NCBI RefSeq assembly: GCF_016405965.1
Contig: NZ_JAEFCD010000023.1
Location: 7,475 to 71,474, forward strand
Origin: Alteromonas sp. IB21
GTDB lineage: Bacteria > Pseudomonadota > Gammaproteobacteria > Enterobacterales > Alteromonadaceae
Direction of reading: 5' to 3'
DNA length: 64,000 nt
A program made the position numbers and the translations under genes. This document shows, piece by piece, positions 49,716 to 58,695 of this stretch. Below the pieces are notes generated by a model, which saw only the letters and a program-made list of their open reading frames with translations, was not told the origin of the DNA and did no database searches. The stretch's first letter is position 1; each line of letters opens with the position of its first letter.

Positions 49716-50291
49716 CTACATCATGGACATTGCTTTAAAAACTAAGTAACCGGTACCAAGCTGAAGCGTCATACCTATCGTAAGAAACACACCATCGCGA
49801 TTGGTCATGCCAAGGGCTGTTACACAAAGCGCGAATGCGGGTAGGGCGACAGCGAAGGGAATGGCCTCTAGCGGGATCATGCAAAGTGCAGCAATGGCGC
49901 AGTAAGCGGCAATTATGTTTTTAGCAGGCGTGTCAGACAAAAAGGTCATGCGAGGTTTAAGTAACTTTTCAGTCTTTTTTACATAGGGTTTAGCTTTATC
50001 AATTGCGCTTTCTAACTTGTCGGAGTCGACCTCTTTTTCTTTTAATGCGCTGGGCAGCCATGGGCTTTTCTGGCCGATTGCAACTTGTATGCAAATAAAA
50101 AACAACGTTACACCGCATATGGTAGGCACACCAGGAATAGCGCCAGTAGGGAGCAAAGCAACTAAGGCTGGAACCAGCAGTAAGGGTCCAAACCCTCTGT
50201 CTTCAAAGCGCCCTATAATTTCTCCTAGAGACGTCTTCTCAGACTGTTCATCATACATCTCATCTAACAAATCAGCGATAGAGTTGCTCAT
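49716..50291 (-). CDS. ExoD family membrane protein
   Basis: A 191-aa protein with four to five TM segments and the ExoD pattern: SLGEIIGRFEDRGFGPLLLVPALVALLPTGAIPGVP near the N-terminus and a C-terminal GMTNRDGVFLTIG. ExoD was found through effects on exopolysaccharide and alkaline stress in rhizobia; its biochemical role is unknown. Monocistronic, divergent from the diguanylate cyclase gene. Confidence 0.9.
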   Translation of the reverse strand: MSNSIADLLDEMYDEQSEKTSLGEIIGRFEDRGFGPLLLVPALVALLPTGAIPGVPTICGVTLFFICIQVAIGQKSPWLPSALKEKEVDSDKLESAIDKAKPYVKKTEKLLKPRMTFLSDTPAKNIIAAYCAIAALCMIPLEAIPFAVALPAFALCVTALGMTNRDGVFLTIGMTLQLGTGYLVFKAMSMM

Positions 50292-50425
50292 AATATGCAG
50301 TTAAATCCTTTCTAAACGGCCACGTACTGTAATAAATACGCTAATTTATTAAATAAGTTTAATAAAATGCGAAGTGTACTTTTTACTATCGGTCTTGCTT
50401 TGCTACATTTAAAGAATGTTCGTGT

Positions 50426-51925
50426 ATGGGGATGCGCTTGAGTAGCGAAGACATTGTTGCTGTTTTAAAACAAATGCCATCAAGTATTTTGTTTAAACGC
50501 ATTGATAGCGGGGAGCTACATTGCAGCAAAGGGTTTGAAAAAACGTTTGGGATCACAAAATTGAACGGTCTCGATGAGAGTGCAATAACATTTTTTGATA
50601 GCCACTCTAAACAAAAAACTGCCGCAAATGAACTTCCTTTTAACCTTGCTGCGACGGAGGGGGCCCTATCTCGGCAGTATAGAGTGCAAACTCAATGCCG
50701 AGCCATGAATTGCCGCGTTGAAAGTGGAGTTATCACTACGTCAGTAGGGCAGTGGCTGGTTCTTTATCTGACGCCAGACGGTAATGATTTTATTGACGAC
50801 AATCGAGAAAACTCTGCAGCGGGTAAACACATTGCTTTTAATCAATTGCTCTCCAACTTTTCCTCAAAGCTTATTAATGCAAATGTTAACGAGCTAGACA
50901 GTATTATTGGTCAGGCGCTTGCTGCATTTGGAGAGTTCAGCAATGTAGATAGATGCTACTTGTTCGAGTTTAGCGAAGATATTGAGTTAATGTCGAACAC
51001 CCATGAATGGGTTGCGGCAGGTGTTACGCCTTTTATCGATGAACTGCAAAATATGCCAACTAGCTCGCTGCCCTTTTTCATTAGTCATATTTCAAATGGC
51101 ATATTTAAAGTGGACGACGTGTCGTCTCTCCCTGATTGTGCTGCGGCAGAAAAAGCGGTTTTTGAAGAGGAGCGCATCTTCTCGTTATTGTGTGTCCGCA
51201 TCATGGTAAACGATACCATATATGGTTTCATTGGCTGTGACATCATAGGCAGTCCTTATTCATGGAGTACATTTGATATTCAATATTTGCGCCGAATAGG
51301 GGAGATGCTAGGTAACACGCTACAAAGCTTGCACAATCGAAAAATTTTACAAAAAATGCAGGTCGAACTTCTCGAGGCCAATAAGCAGCTTGAACAGCTA
51401 GCAAACATTGATGGCCTTACCGGTATTGCAAATAGGCGCCTCTTCGACACCACATTAAAACGTGATATTCAACGATGCCAAGAGCAGGGGCTTTCGCTTA
51501 GCTTACTTCTTATCGATGTGGATTTCTTTAAGCAGTATAACGATGACTACGGGCACGTTGCTGGCGATAGAGTACTGATAAAAATTGCGCAGACCCTATC
51601 TAACAGTTGTTTAGGCAATGATGATTTGGTCGCCCGTTATGGTGGAGAAGAGTTCGCCATTATCCTGCCCGGAACAAACAACAGTGAGGCAAAAGCTATT
51701 GCTTCTCGCATATTGCGTAATATAACGCTTTTAAACATACCGCATGAGGCTTCGGCTTATGATAAAACGCTCACGGTAAGCATTGGCTTAATTAGTCAAA
51801 CAAATGATGATTTACAGTCGTTATACGATCTGAGCGGTGACCACAGCGCAGGTTGGCTGGTAAGTCAAGCCGACGAAGCGCTGTATCGCGCTAAAGATGA
51901 AGGAAGAAACTGCAGTAGAACATAA
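50426..51925 (+). CDS. Diguanylate cyclase with PAS-like and GAF domains
   Basis: A 499-aa soluble GGDEF protein. N-terminal PAS-like region (about 1-115), GAF domain (about 130-295), short coiled coil, then GGDEF domain (about 325-495) with the active motif GGEEF at 406-410 and DGLTGIANRR. The inhibitory RxxD site is not conserved: the position five residues ahead reads GNDD, so product inhibition through the I-site is unlikely. It makes c-di-GMP, opposing the HD-GYP enzyme at 3686. Start at ATG 50426; ATG 50432 is also possible. Confidence 0.92.
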   Translation: MGMRLSSEDIVAVLKQMPSSILFKRIDSGELHCSKGFEKTFGITKLNGLDESAITFFDSHSKQKTAANELPFNLAATEGALSRQYRVQTQCRAMNCRVESGVITTSVGQWLVLYLTPDGNDFIDDNRENSAAGKHIAFNQLLSNFSSKLINANVNELDSIIGQALAAFGEFSNVDRCYLFEFSEDIELMSNTHEWVAAGVTPFIDELQNMPTSSLPFFISHISNGIFKVDDVSSLPDCAAAEKAVFEEERIFSLLCVRIMVNDTIYGFIGCDIIGSPYSWSTFDIQYLRRIGEMLGNTLQSLHNRKILQKMQVELLEANKQLEQLANIDGLTGIANRRLFDTTLKRDIQRCQEQGLSLSLLLIDVDFFKQYNDDYGHVAGDRVLIKIAQTLSNSCLGNDDLVARYGGEEFAIILPGTNNSEAKAIASRILRNITLLNIPHEASAYDKTLTVSIGLISQTNDDLQSLYDLSGDHSAGWLVSQADEALYRAKDEGRNCSRT

Positions 51926-51998
51926 ATGTGACCCGAGAAAGACGTCTTGTCTCGAGCGCCAAATTTTGCCGTATCAATACCATATTACTACTTATTTC

Positions 51999-52048
51999 AA
52001 TCGCACCTTAATTTGTGATTGAAATTAATCACATTCTTCTTTGTGATT
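51999..52048. promoter_or_regulatory. Array of TGTGATT/AATCACA half-sites
   Basis: Three exact copies, at 52014-52020, 52027-52033 (inverted) and 52042-52048, and a variant AATCGCA at 51999-52005, form alternating inverted half-sites with centres 13-15 bp apart. They lie just upstream of the SatD-like gene, whose product has a C-terminal HTH, so autoregulation is plausible. Confidence 0.55.
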
Positions 52049-52116
52049 GTTTTTTGTTTTTTTGAGTATAAGGTGTATAGTAGCTAAATTATGAGCATCA
52101 AATTGAAAATGGTGCA

Positions 52117-52842
52117 ATGAGAGCTGCGATGTCGAACTCAAACAGTGCAAGTACAATTCAACCTAATTATGCGAACGGTTCAACTCAAGCGCCCGATTCA
52201 TACGGCGTGCTAGGTGTGTTGACTGGCGACATCTCGAATTCTCAAACGTTTTCCAATGACGACCTCGCCCGTATACTCGATGCGTTAAAAATACAACTTT
52301 CAAAATACGCGTCACAGTTTGGCGGTAATTTCGATATATATCGAGGCGATGCGTTTCAGCTTGCTGTAACGCAGCCACAGCACTGTATGCAAATTGCAAT
52401 TGGTCTACGGTTAGCCTTAAAAGCCCACCCTTTGGGTGTGGATGTGAGAGTAAGTGCTGCAATAGGAGAAGCCCAATTTCGACAGCAAGAGGTGAAAATT
52501 GGTACAGGAGAAGCCTTTGTGTTGTCGGGACGGGGTCTTGATACAATAAAACCTCAATATATCGCGTTTTCTTGTCACCATGAACTACTAGAGAATAAAA
52601 CGAAACTTCTCACACGATTTGCCGATGCGCATGTATCCGGTCTAACCCAAATACAGTCACAAACTGTGCTTGCTTACCTTGATGCTTCAGACAAAAGTCA
52701 TGACAATATTGCAAGCATACTCAATAAAAATAGAAGTAATGTAAGTCGTATTCTGAATGCTAGTAACTATAAGTTGATTGCAGAATATCTTAGCTACATG
52801 GAACAAGAAATTGCGAGTTGGAAGCAAAGTAGCGACGCGTAA
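52117..52842 (+). CDS. SatD-like protein with C-terminal helix-turn-helix
   Basis: A 241-aa protein. The N-terminal domain (about 30-180) has GVLTGDISNSQ and YRGDAFQL, characteristic of the SatD family, whose fold recalls nucleotide cyclases. A C-terminal HTH (about 195-230: HDNIASILNKNRSNVSRILNAS) could bind the half-site array upstream. Followed after 97 bp by a DUF3307 gene; SatD-like and DUF3307 genes are often neighbours in bacteria, which suggests a functional pair. Function not established. Confidence 0.8.
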   Translation: MRAAMSNSNSASTIQPNYANGSTQAPDSYGVLGVLTGDISNSQTFSNDDLARILDALKIQLSKYASQFGGNFDIYRGDAFQLAVTQPQHCMQIAIGLRLALKAHPLGVDVRVSAAIGEAQFRQQEVKIGTGEAFVLSGRGLDTIKPQYIAFSCHHELLENKTKLLTRFADAHVSGLTQIQSQTVLAYLDASDKSHDNIASILNKNRSNVSRILNASNYKLIAEYLSYMEQEIASWKQSSDA

Positions 52843-52938
52843 AAATGACGATAGCGATATTACGCAAGAGAGCGGCGCAGGTTGAGAAAATGACTCTCAA
52901 TTTGACATCAAAAATTCACGCTTATAAAGGGAAGTAAC

Positions 52939-53781
52939 ATGTTGGCTCAAAACGTAAATATCACGGGTGACTTCTCATTGGACCAACCTGAAGTTTTAGT
53001 CGGGTTATTGCTGGCTCATATACTTGCAGACTTTTATTTTCAGCCTTATGCATGGGTTCAAGAAAGAAATGAACGCCATGCGCTGGCAATGCCTCTTTAT
53101 CTGCATACGCTTATACATGGGCTACTTGCAGCAGGGGTAATGCTGTTGCTTGCGCAAAACGTGAGTGGATGGACCCTAGGTATCAGCGCTATAGTTATAG
53201 CGGTTTCTCATTTTAAAATTGATGTAATTAAGTCGTATTGTGCCCAAAGCACTAGGGCGTTTATTGCTGATCAATTTGCGCATATTCTGGTTCTTGTTGC
53301 CGTGTTCCTATATGCAACGAATCAATGGGCAGCTGCCATTCAACTCTTCGAGAAACTCAGCGTAGAGCACTTAGCAGTCATACTTGCTTATTTAGCAGTA
53401 CTAAAACCTAGCTCTATTGTTATCAAACAGTTGTTATCGCCTTGGAGCAGTGAAGTACTGTCTACTAGCCCTTCACCTAAACATCCTAACGACCCGCCCA
53501 CCATTAGCACCGAAGCGCAGCAAACCCTGTCTTTAGCTGGGCAGCGCATAGGGTATCTAGAAAGGGTATTAATGCTGACTTTTGTGTTATTAAACCAGTT
53601 TTCCGCAATTGGATTCCTTATTGCTGCGAAATCTATTTTCCGCTTTGGCGATCTCACTAAACACCAAGACAGAAAGCTAACTGAATATGTACTTTTGGGC
53701 ACCTTTACTAGTGTAGCAATGACCCTTGTTATAGGTTTACTATGCGCTGCCGCATTAGGGCGATTACCCATTAAACCCTAA
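52939..53781 (+). CDS. DUF3307 membrane protein
   Basis: A 280-aa protein with six to seven predicted TM helices. Family features are visible in the N-terminal half: LLLAHILADFYFQPYAWVQERN, HTLIHGLL, SHFKIDVIKSY and ADQFAHI. Asp/His residues within helices are typical and may bind metal or transport a small molecule. It begins behind AAGGGAAG and probably shares the promoter of the SatD-like gene. Confidence 0.85.
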   Translation: MLAQNVNITGDFSLDQPEVLVGLLLAHILADFYFQPYAWVQERNERHALAMPLYLHTLIHGLLAAGVMLLLAQNVSGWTLGISAIVIAVSHFKIDVIKSYCAQSTRAFIADQFAHILVLVAVFLYATNQWAAAIQLFEKLSVEHLAVILAYLAVLKPSSIVIKQLLSPWSSEVLSTSPSPKHPNDPPTISTEAQQTLSLAGQRIGYLERVLMLTFVLLNQFSAIGFLIAAKSIFRFGDLTKHQDRKLTEYVLLGTFTSVAMTLVIGLLCAAALGRLPIKP

Positions 53782-53860
53782 AAAGCATTAATTCGTTTAT
53801 AAAAGCTAAGTTATGAACCATGCTGTTTGATGAATCGAACAATGGGTATTTCAATCGCTA

Positions 53861-54703
53861 TTATCTACTCACTAAGTCGTTAATCTGGTACTTAGACGAC
53901 GCTCTAACGTAAACAATAGTCTCATCGTCGCTTATATTGCGAAGGCGGTGCTTAGCCGGTGTATAAGACGCAACATAGCTGCCTGCGTTAAGCGTTCGCG
54001 CATTGGATTTATTCTCGTCTATGTAACTCAAACTACCTTGGATAACTACGGCTTTAAACTCATCACCGCTGGATGTTATCGAACCTTCAAAGCCTTTTGG
54101 AAGCTTAACCAGTGTGCCGTAAACACTATAGGTATCGCCCCAAAGGTAAGTGGCAGAAACATCGTTGGCGGCGATATTAACCAGGTCGCTTTCTTGAAGC
54201 CACACCATGTTATCCACGTGCAGATTTACCGGTCGCTCACCATTGTCGAAATGTTCTTTTGACGGTTGAACTAAATACGGTCCCTCATCAATTTCAAGGT
54301 AAATGAGGTTGGTTTTATCATTCGCTGCTGTGGTGTGAGCTTCTCCTGCAGGCTGTGTCCAAAATGAACCTGTTGGCATCCACATTTTAGCGGCATTTGG
54401 GTCGTCGTTATGCATTTCGCCTTTAATAACAATGCCGCGATAGGTAATGTTATGAATGTGCGGCGGAGACTCAAAGCCTTTGTTAAAGCGCACCAGCATA
54501 CCGGTGGCGGTGTCTTTTGTTCTATCTCCCCACAAATCAGCTGCGCCAGGGCTTTTATCGCCTCGAGCAGGGTTTAAATAACCCCAGTTAATATCTTCTG
54601 CCGTAGTTACTTTTGTTTCAGCCTGCACGCTGGGCGCAATGTAAACACTTACGCTAACCAGTAGCGAAGCTATCGTTAATTTAGCGAGTTTCAGGTGTTT
54701 CAT
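53861..54703 (-). CDS. Exported DUF4437 cupin protein
   Basis: A 280-aa protein with a signal peptide (1-28, cleaved after VQA) and two cupin-like halves (about 40-150 and 165-275). Metal-type residues appear in the first half: PPHIHNITYRGIVIKGEMH and GEAHT. The second half keeps the shape but has fewer histidines. DUF4437 proteins are periplasmic with unknown substrate. It is divergent from a LysR regulator gene, 156 bp away, which probably controls it. Confidence 0.88.
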   Translation of the reverse strand: MKHLKLAKLTIASLLVSVSVYIAPSVQAETKVTTAEDINWGYLNPARGDKSPGAADLWGDRTKDTATGMLVRFNKGFESPPHIHNITYRGIVIKGEMHNDDPNAAKMWMPTGSFWTQPAGEAHTTAANDKTNLIYLEIDEGPYLVQPSKEHFDNGERPVNLHVDNMVWLQESDLVNIAANDVSATYLWGDTYSVYGTLVKLPKGFEGSITSSGDEFKAVVIQGSLSYIDENKSNARTLNAGSYVASYTPAKHRLRNISDDETIVYVRASSKYQINDLVSR

Positions 54704-54859
54704 ACAATCTCCAATTCGTTGGTTGTCGGCGTCGCTTATTTGATAGTTTCAGTTTATTCGTTAGAAAAAGGATAATAAACGACCAAACGCGCGAAAGACT
54801 TTCCTGAAAACAAGGATAATAAAAATGATCCACACTAATTCAGAGCGCTCGCGTAAAGT

Positions 54860-55819
54860 ATGAAAACAGAAGACTTACAGGTTTTTATAAAAGTAGCAGA
54901 AGTAAATTCTATTACCCTTACAGCTAAGAAGCTTGATTTAAGTTCATCTGCAACAAGCATGGCTATTAAGCGAATTGAAGAGCAACTTGGTGTAGAGCTA
55001 TTGGTGCGCAGCACCAGAAAAATAAGGCTGTCACCGGAGGGCGAGCGTTATTTGCCTATGGCAAAACAGGCGCTAGATGCGTTGCAACAGGGCTTGGCAT
55101 TGGTTACCGAAAATAAACAGTGCATTCATGGTGAGCTTCGCATGGCCATGTCATCAGAGATGGGGCGAAACTTAATGCGCGAGCTACTCAATAAGGTGCA
55201 AAACGAAAACCCCGCACTGTCATTGCGCCTACACGTTAGCGATAGTCGTGTGGATTTTTACCGTGACGGCGTAGATGTTGCGCTTCGCGCTATGACAAAG
55301 GAAGCGGTAAAAGAGTCGCAGATGTATGGGTTTAAAGTGTGTAACATTCCCCATGTTATTTGTGCGTCACCGCACTATTTAAGCGAAAACAAAGCGCCTG
55401 AGGAATTAAGTGACCTTGCCCATCATAATGCGCTGCTTTATAAGCTATATGACCAAACGCACAATGCATGGGAGCTGACTAAAAACGGCGAAAAATTTCG
55501 AGTAAAAGTGCAAAGTAATCGCGCAGTAAACGATGGGGATATCGTAAGAAGGTGGTGTGTTGACGGAGCGGGTATTGCAAAAAAATCTGCTATTGATGTG
55601 GCCGAAGATTTGTTAAGCGGAAAACTTAAGCGCGTGTTAACGCAGTATACGGTTCCGCTAACAGAAATGTGGCTAATGCTTCCCAGCCGCCATTTAATTA
55701 CTCCTGTCGTCAGATTAGTTAGAGATGAATTGAAATTAGTTATAGAAGAGCGTCGTCAAAAACTAATTGAGAAAGGGTTACTTACTGAAAATGAATGGCC
55801 TGGTTTGGATAGCTTTTGA
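54860..55819 (+). CDS. LysR family transcriptional regulator
   Basis: A 319-aa LysR protein: winged HTH at residues 1-60 (LQVFIKVAEVNSITLTAKKL, SSSATSMAIKRIEEQLGVELL), linker helix, and effector domain (about 90-295). LysR genes commonly control the divergent neighbour, here the DUF4437 cupin gene. It has a coding start at ATG 54860 in a short leader. Confidence 0.9.
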   Translation: MKTEDLQVFIKVAEVNSITLTAKKLDLSSSATSMAIKRIEEQLGVELLVRSTRKIRLSPEGERYLPMAKQALDALQQGLALVTENKQCIHGELRMAMSSEMGRNLMRELLNKVQNENPALSLRLHVSDSRVDFYRDGVDVALRAMTKEAVKESQMYGFKVCNIPHVICASPHYLSENKAPEELSDLAHHNALLYKLYDQTHNAWELTKNGEKFRVKVQSNRAVNDGDIVRRWCVDGAGIAKKSAIDVAEDLLSGKLKRVLTQYTVPLTEMWLMLPSRHLITPVVRLVRDELKLVIEERRQKLIEKGLLTENEWPGLDSF

Positions 55820-56072
55820 TACCAGCTTAACTACAACCAAAACACTAAAATAGTGCTAAGTGGCTAAAAATTGGACTTTTTGTGCTATTTCTAGATTGAA
55901 TTTGAAGGCCGAATATTTTCTAATAGTGTCTGCAAAGGAATGCGACACATAAGTCTTATAATGCACAGTGTGGGATAGCGCTGCCACAATATCACTTCGT
56001 CTACCTTCCTTTGTTTTCATAAAAAAGCTTCAGCACGAAATATTCTGCCCGAAGCGCAATAAGAGAAAAAAC

Positions 56073-57299
56073 ATGAAGGCAAAACTATTAGTTCCATCGT
56101 TAATTGCCGCCGCCCTTATCAGTGCTTGTGGAAGCACACCTCCGACACCGGAAGAGCGAGCGATGGTAAATCAAATGTAAAAAGCGTTTCTCGCTAAGCT
56201 ACAAGGCATGACAGTTCCATCTGCTGCGCAGCAACAAGCCGCACCCGCCGCTGAGCCGGAAATATTGCTTAGTGCAGCCGAACTCGCTGAACAAAAGCAA
56301 AAAGTTGATGCAACAGGCGGCCCTGCTATTTTCTATCGCAAGAAAGATGGAATTATGATCGATGGTCAGATGTTTAACGATTTCGAAGGGCAAGTAGCGA
56401 ACTTTGGTGGCAACCGATTTACTGGTGAATTTACCTACGCGGTTGAGAACTTCGACGGGTCTTTTACCCTTAAGTATCACAAAGCCCACTCTGCGGAAGC
56501 GCCTATAAAAATTGGTACGGTGTGGAAGCGTGGTGGTCACTTTGAAGTAAGAACAGTAACTGGCAAAAAAGCGACGGGGAATAGCGTTATACCTACGTCA
56601 GACGGCTTTATTGTAGGGCGTTCAGGTTCGGCCTTTCGTTACTTTATTGATGGAGATAGCGTTAAAAACATCACTTTGTTAGATAACTACCACATTGCCG
56701 AGCATCAAAAAGGTGACGCAGCATCTACCGGTTTTATTCTACTAGAAAAAGACCCTCGTGATGAAAACGACAAAGTAGGAGGGTTGTTAAACTCGTTTAA
56801 AGAGTTAGGCAATACCTTTGGACTTAATAAGTTCGATGACTATGTACTTGTAAGCATCGATGGCTATACCACAGTACCTATGGACGTGGGCTTAGGCGGC
56901 AAAGAGATCGCAGAGCATTCTAACTGCAAACGTCAAAACGCAGTGATGAATAAGTGTGAAAACGTTGAATTTAAAGAGTCACTTTATACTAAGTTAGGTT
57001 TGCCAAACTACAGCCACTATTATTGGTCAATCAACTGGGTTCAAACTCAATCTGGTCCAATGGCAATTTACAGAACCTCGACCAAAGTTAAAATCGTAGA
57101 TATCAACAACAAGCAAGTTCACACCGTGTTTTCACGTACACTAGGCGTTAACGACTTTGTTGTGATTGAAAATGCTGACGGGACCACCGGTATCAGAGCT
57201 CGCCTAGGCTTTAGTAAGGAAGAAGTAAAAGATATTGAGTCGTTCATCAGAAACAATACCACTGATATAGAGCCTATGCAGACCCTTCAATCGTCGTAG
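56073..57299 (+). pseudogene. Lipoprotein gene interrupted by one in-frame TAA codon
   Basis: Codons 1-35 encode a lipoprotein signal peptide (MKAKLLVPSL, lipobox ISAC, then GSTPPTPEERAMVNQM), then TAA at 56178-56180. The same frame continues without a gap: KAFLAKLQGM, then the 363-residue frame from ATG 56208 (MTVPSAAQQQAA) to 57299. One base change (for example CAA or GAA to TAA) would restore a 408-aa lipoprotein. Without its signal the downstream part could only be made, if at all, as a cytosolic protein from 56208. The body is not recognised; it is soluble, beta-rich and well conserved in style. Recent nonsense mutation or sequencing error. Confidence 0.8.
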
Positions 57300-57328
57300 T
57301 ATTAGCTTGATTTAGCTTTAACGCGAGA

Positions 57329-57358
57329 GAGGCTTACTGTTAGTAAGCCTCTTTTTTT
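57329..57358 (+). terminator. Rho-independent terminator
   Basis: A 10-bp stem GAGGCTTACT/AGTAAGCCTC with loop GTT is followed by seven T residues. It lies between the interrupted lipoprotein gene and the convergent ABC permease gene. Confidence 0.93.
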
Positions 57359-57384
57359 GCCAGTTTATACAGCCTAGTTCTTCA

Positions 57385-58695
57385 TTAGTTTTCCTTATTG
57401 CTTTCGCCTGACGTTCTTATGTTTGGTGTAAATTGTGGCAGTGCTTCAAAGCTCTCCTGAGAAAATTCAGGGTCTTTGAAAAGGTGGTAATAATAAAACT
57501 TTCGTAGCGCCTTATGAAAAGCACGTACGTCATTCTCATAAGCCAGCATAGCGCTTACGTTAGTTCCTTCAGCGCTTGATAATAAACGCTGCGTGAGCAA
57601 AGACGGGGAAAGCAGTGCTACGTAGCTTGCAATGGTGTCCTTTTGAAGCGTGGCAGCCTGATAACCTTTAGATAACTCGCTAGCCGTCTGGTCGCCCACT
57701 TGTTGAAACGCGTAGTACCATTTCCAGTTAAACGAACTGTCTCTTTCAGGATCGAACGTTGTGTAATCGGCCCACTGCGGATGAGTGGCAATAAATGCGC
57801 GCCACGTATCTTCAACGGGCTTATCCCATGCACTATTTACCGCTTCGCGCTGGGTAAGCACAATATCGCCACCTTCAGGTGTTTCTGCCACCGCATTAAT
57901 TACCGTGTGTGCGGTCACGGGCACAATAACAGTGGTAACAAGCCAAGCGCCCAGCATAATAGAGGCAAGATGCGTTGCACTGAAACTTGCAAAACGCTTT
58001 GCGGCGCCAATTACAAGAACAATGGCACTCCATATTGCAATGTTACCTATTACTATTGCGCAAACGGTTAAAATAGAGGGCAAAGATGCACCATTAATTA
58101 ACCCGAACACAACAAACGGAACAAGCGTAACAAGGGCTAAAGGAACCAAGGTTACGACTACTCGTGCCGTCCATAGGGCATGGGCGTTGCGTGCGGTTAC
58201 ATTGAGTAAGTCGAAGCGGCGAGCTTCCCGCTCTTTTGCTTTTAAATCGTAAAGCAGCAATATGATAAATAATGGCAGCAATACGCTAGTAACAAAGGCA
58301 AAATCGAAACGCCCTAAAAACGCAAGCTCTGGGTTATCGGTATCGCTTTCATAAATTTGCCCCTCTAACGCCAGCATACGCACCCGGTGCTTCCAAGGAA
58401 AAACATCCCGTTCGCCTACGGCCGCAAAAGCCAGCGGGGAAGGGGGGGCATACGTTAAGTGAAACGTATAGTACGCGGCACTACCGTAATTCGACTGATG
58501 TGCGAGGGCGCTATCTCTCTCAGTTTGATCTTTCTCTAACAGTCGTTCAATGGTAGCTTGCTGTTCCTGCATTTCTGCGAAGCCTGTCCACGATGAAACC
58601 ACACTTAAAAGGAATACGACCAATAACGTAAGTTTTATTTGGCGATGACCAAAAACAAAACCCGCCTCACGTTTAATATCAGCAAAACGCATCAT
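57385..58695 (-). CDS. ABC exporter permease subunit, DUF3526-like (second)
   Basis: A 436-aa membrane protein with an N-terminal TM, a large periplasmic loop (about 40-140) and a C-terminal TM bundle; EREARRFDLLNVTARN is the cytoplasmic coupling segment of DUF3526 permeases. Its ATG overlaps the stop of the upstream permease by four bases (ATGA), and both follow an ATPase gene, so the trio is one ABC-2-type transporter. Cargo unknown; relatives are annotated with copper-enzyme maturation or antibiotic export. Confidence 0.88.
   Translation of the reverse strand: MMRFADIKREAGFVFGHRQIKLTLLVVFLLSVVSSWTGFAEMQEQQATIERLLEKDQTERDSALAHQSNYGSAAYYTFHLTYAPPSPLAFAAVGERDVFPWKHRVRMLALEGQIYESDTDNPELAFLGRFDFAFVTSVLLPLFIILLLYDLKAKEREARRFDLLNVTARNAHALWTARVVVTLVPLALVTLVPFVVFGLINGASLPSILTVCAIVIGNIAIWSAIVLVIGAAKRFASFSATHLASIMLGAWLVTTVIVPVTAHTVINAVAETPEGGDIVLTQREAVNSAWDKPVEDTWRAFIATHPQWADYTTFDPERDSSFNWKWYYAFQQVGDQTASELSKGYQAATLQKDTIASYVALLSPSLLTQRLLSSAEGTNVSAMLAYENDVRAFHKALRKFYYYHLFKDPEFSQESFEALPQFTPNIRTSGESNKEN

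Noticed and set aside
52014..52033. CRP site upstream of the SatD-like gene
   Set aside because: TGTGA and TCACA are present but 10 bp apart, not 6. The repeated half-site array is a better description.
57700..58252. Two ORFs antisense to the ABC permease gene
   Set aside because: The permease frame is clear, membrane-like and coupled by overlap to its neighbours. The antisense products are compositionally odd.
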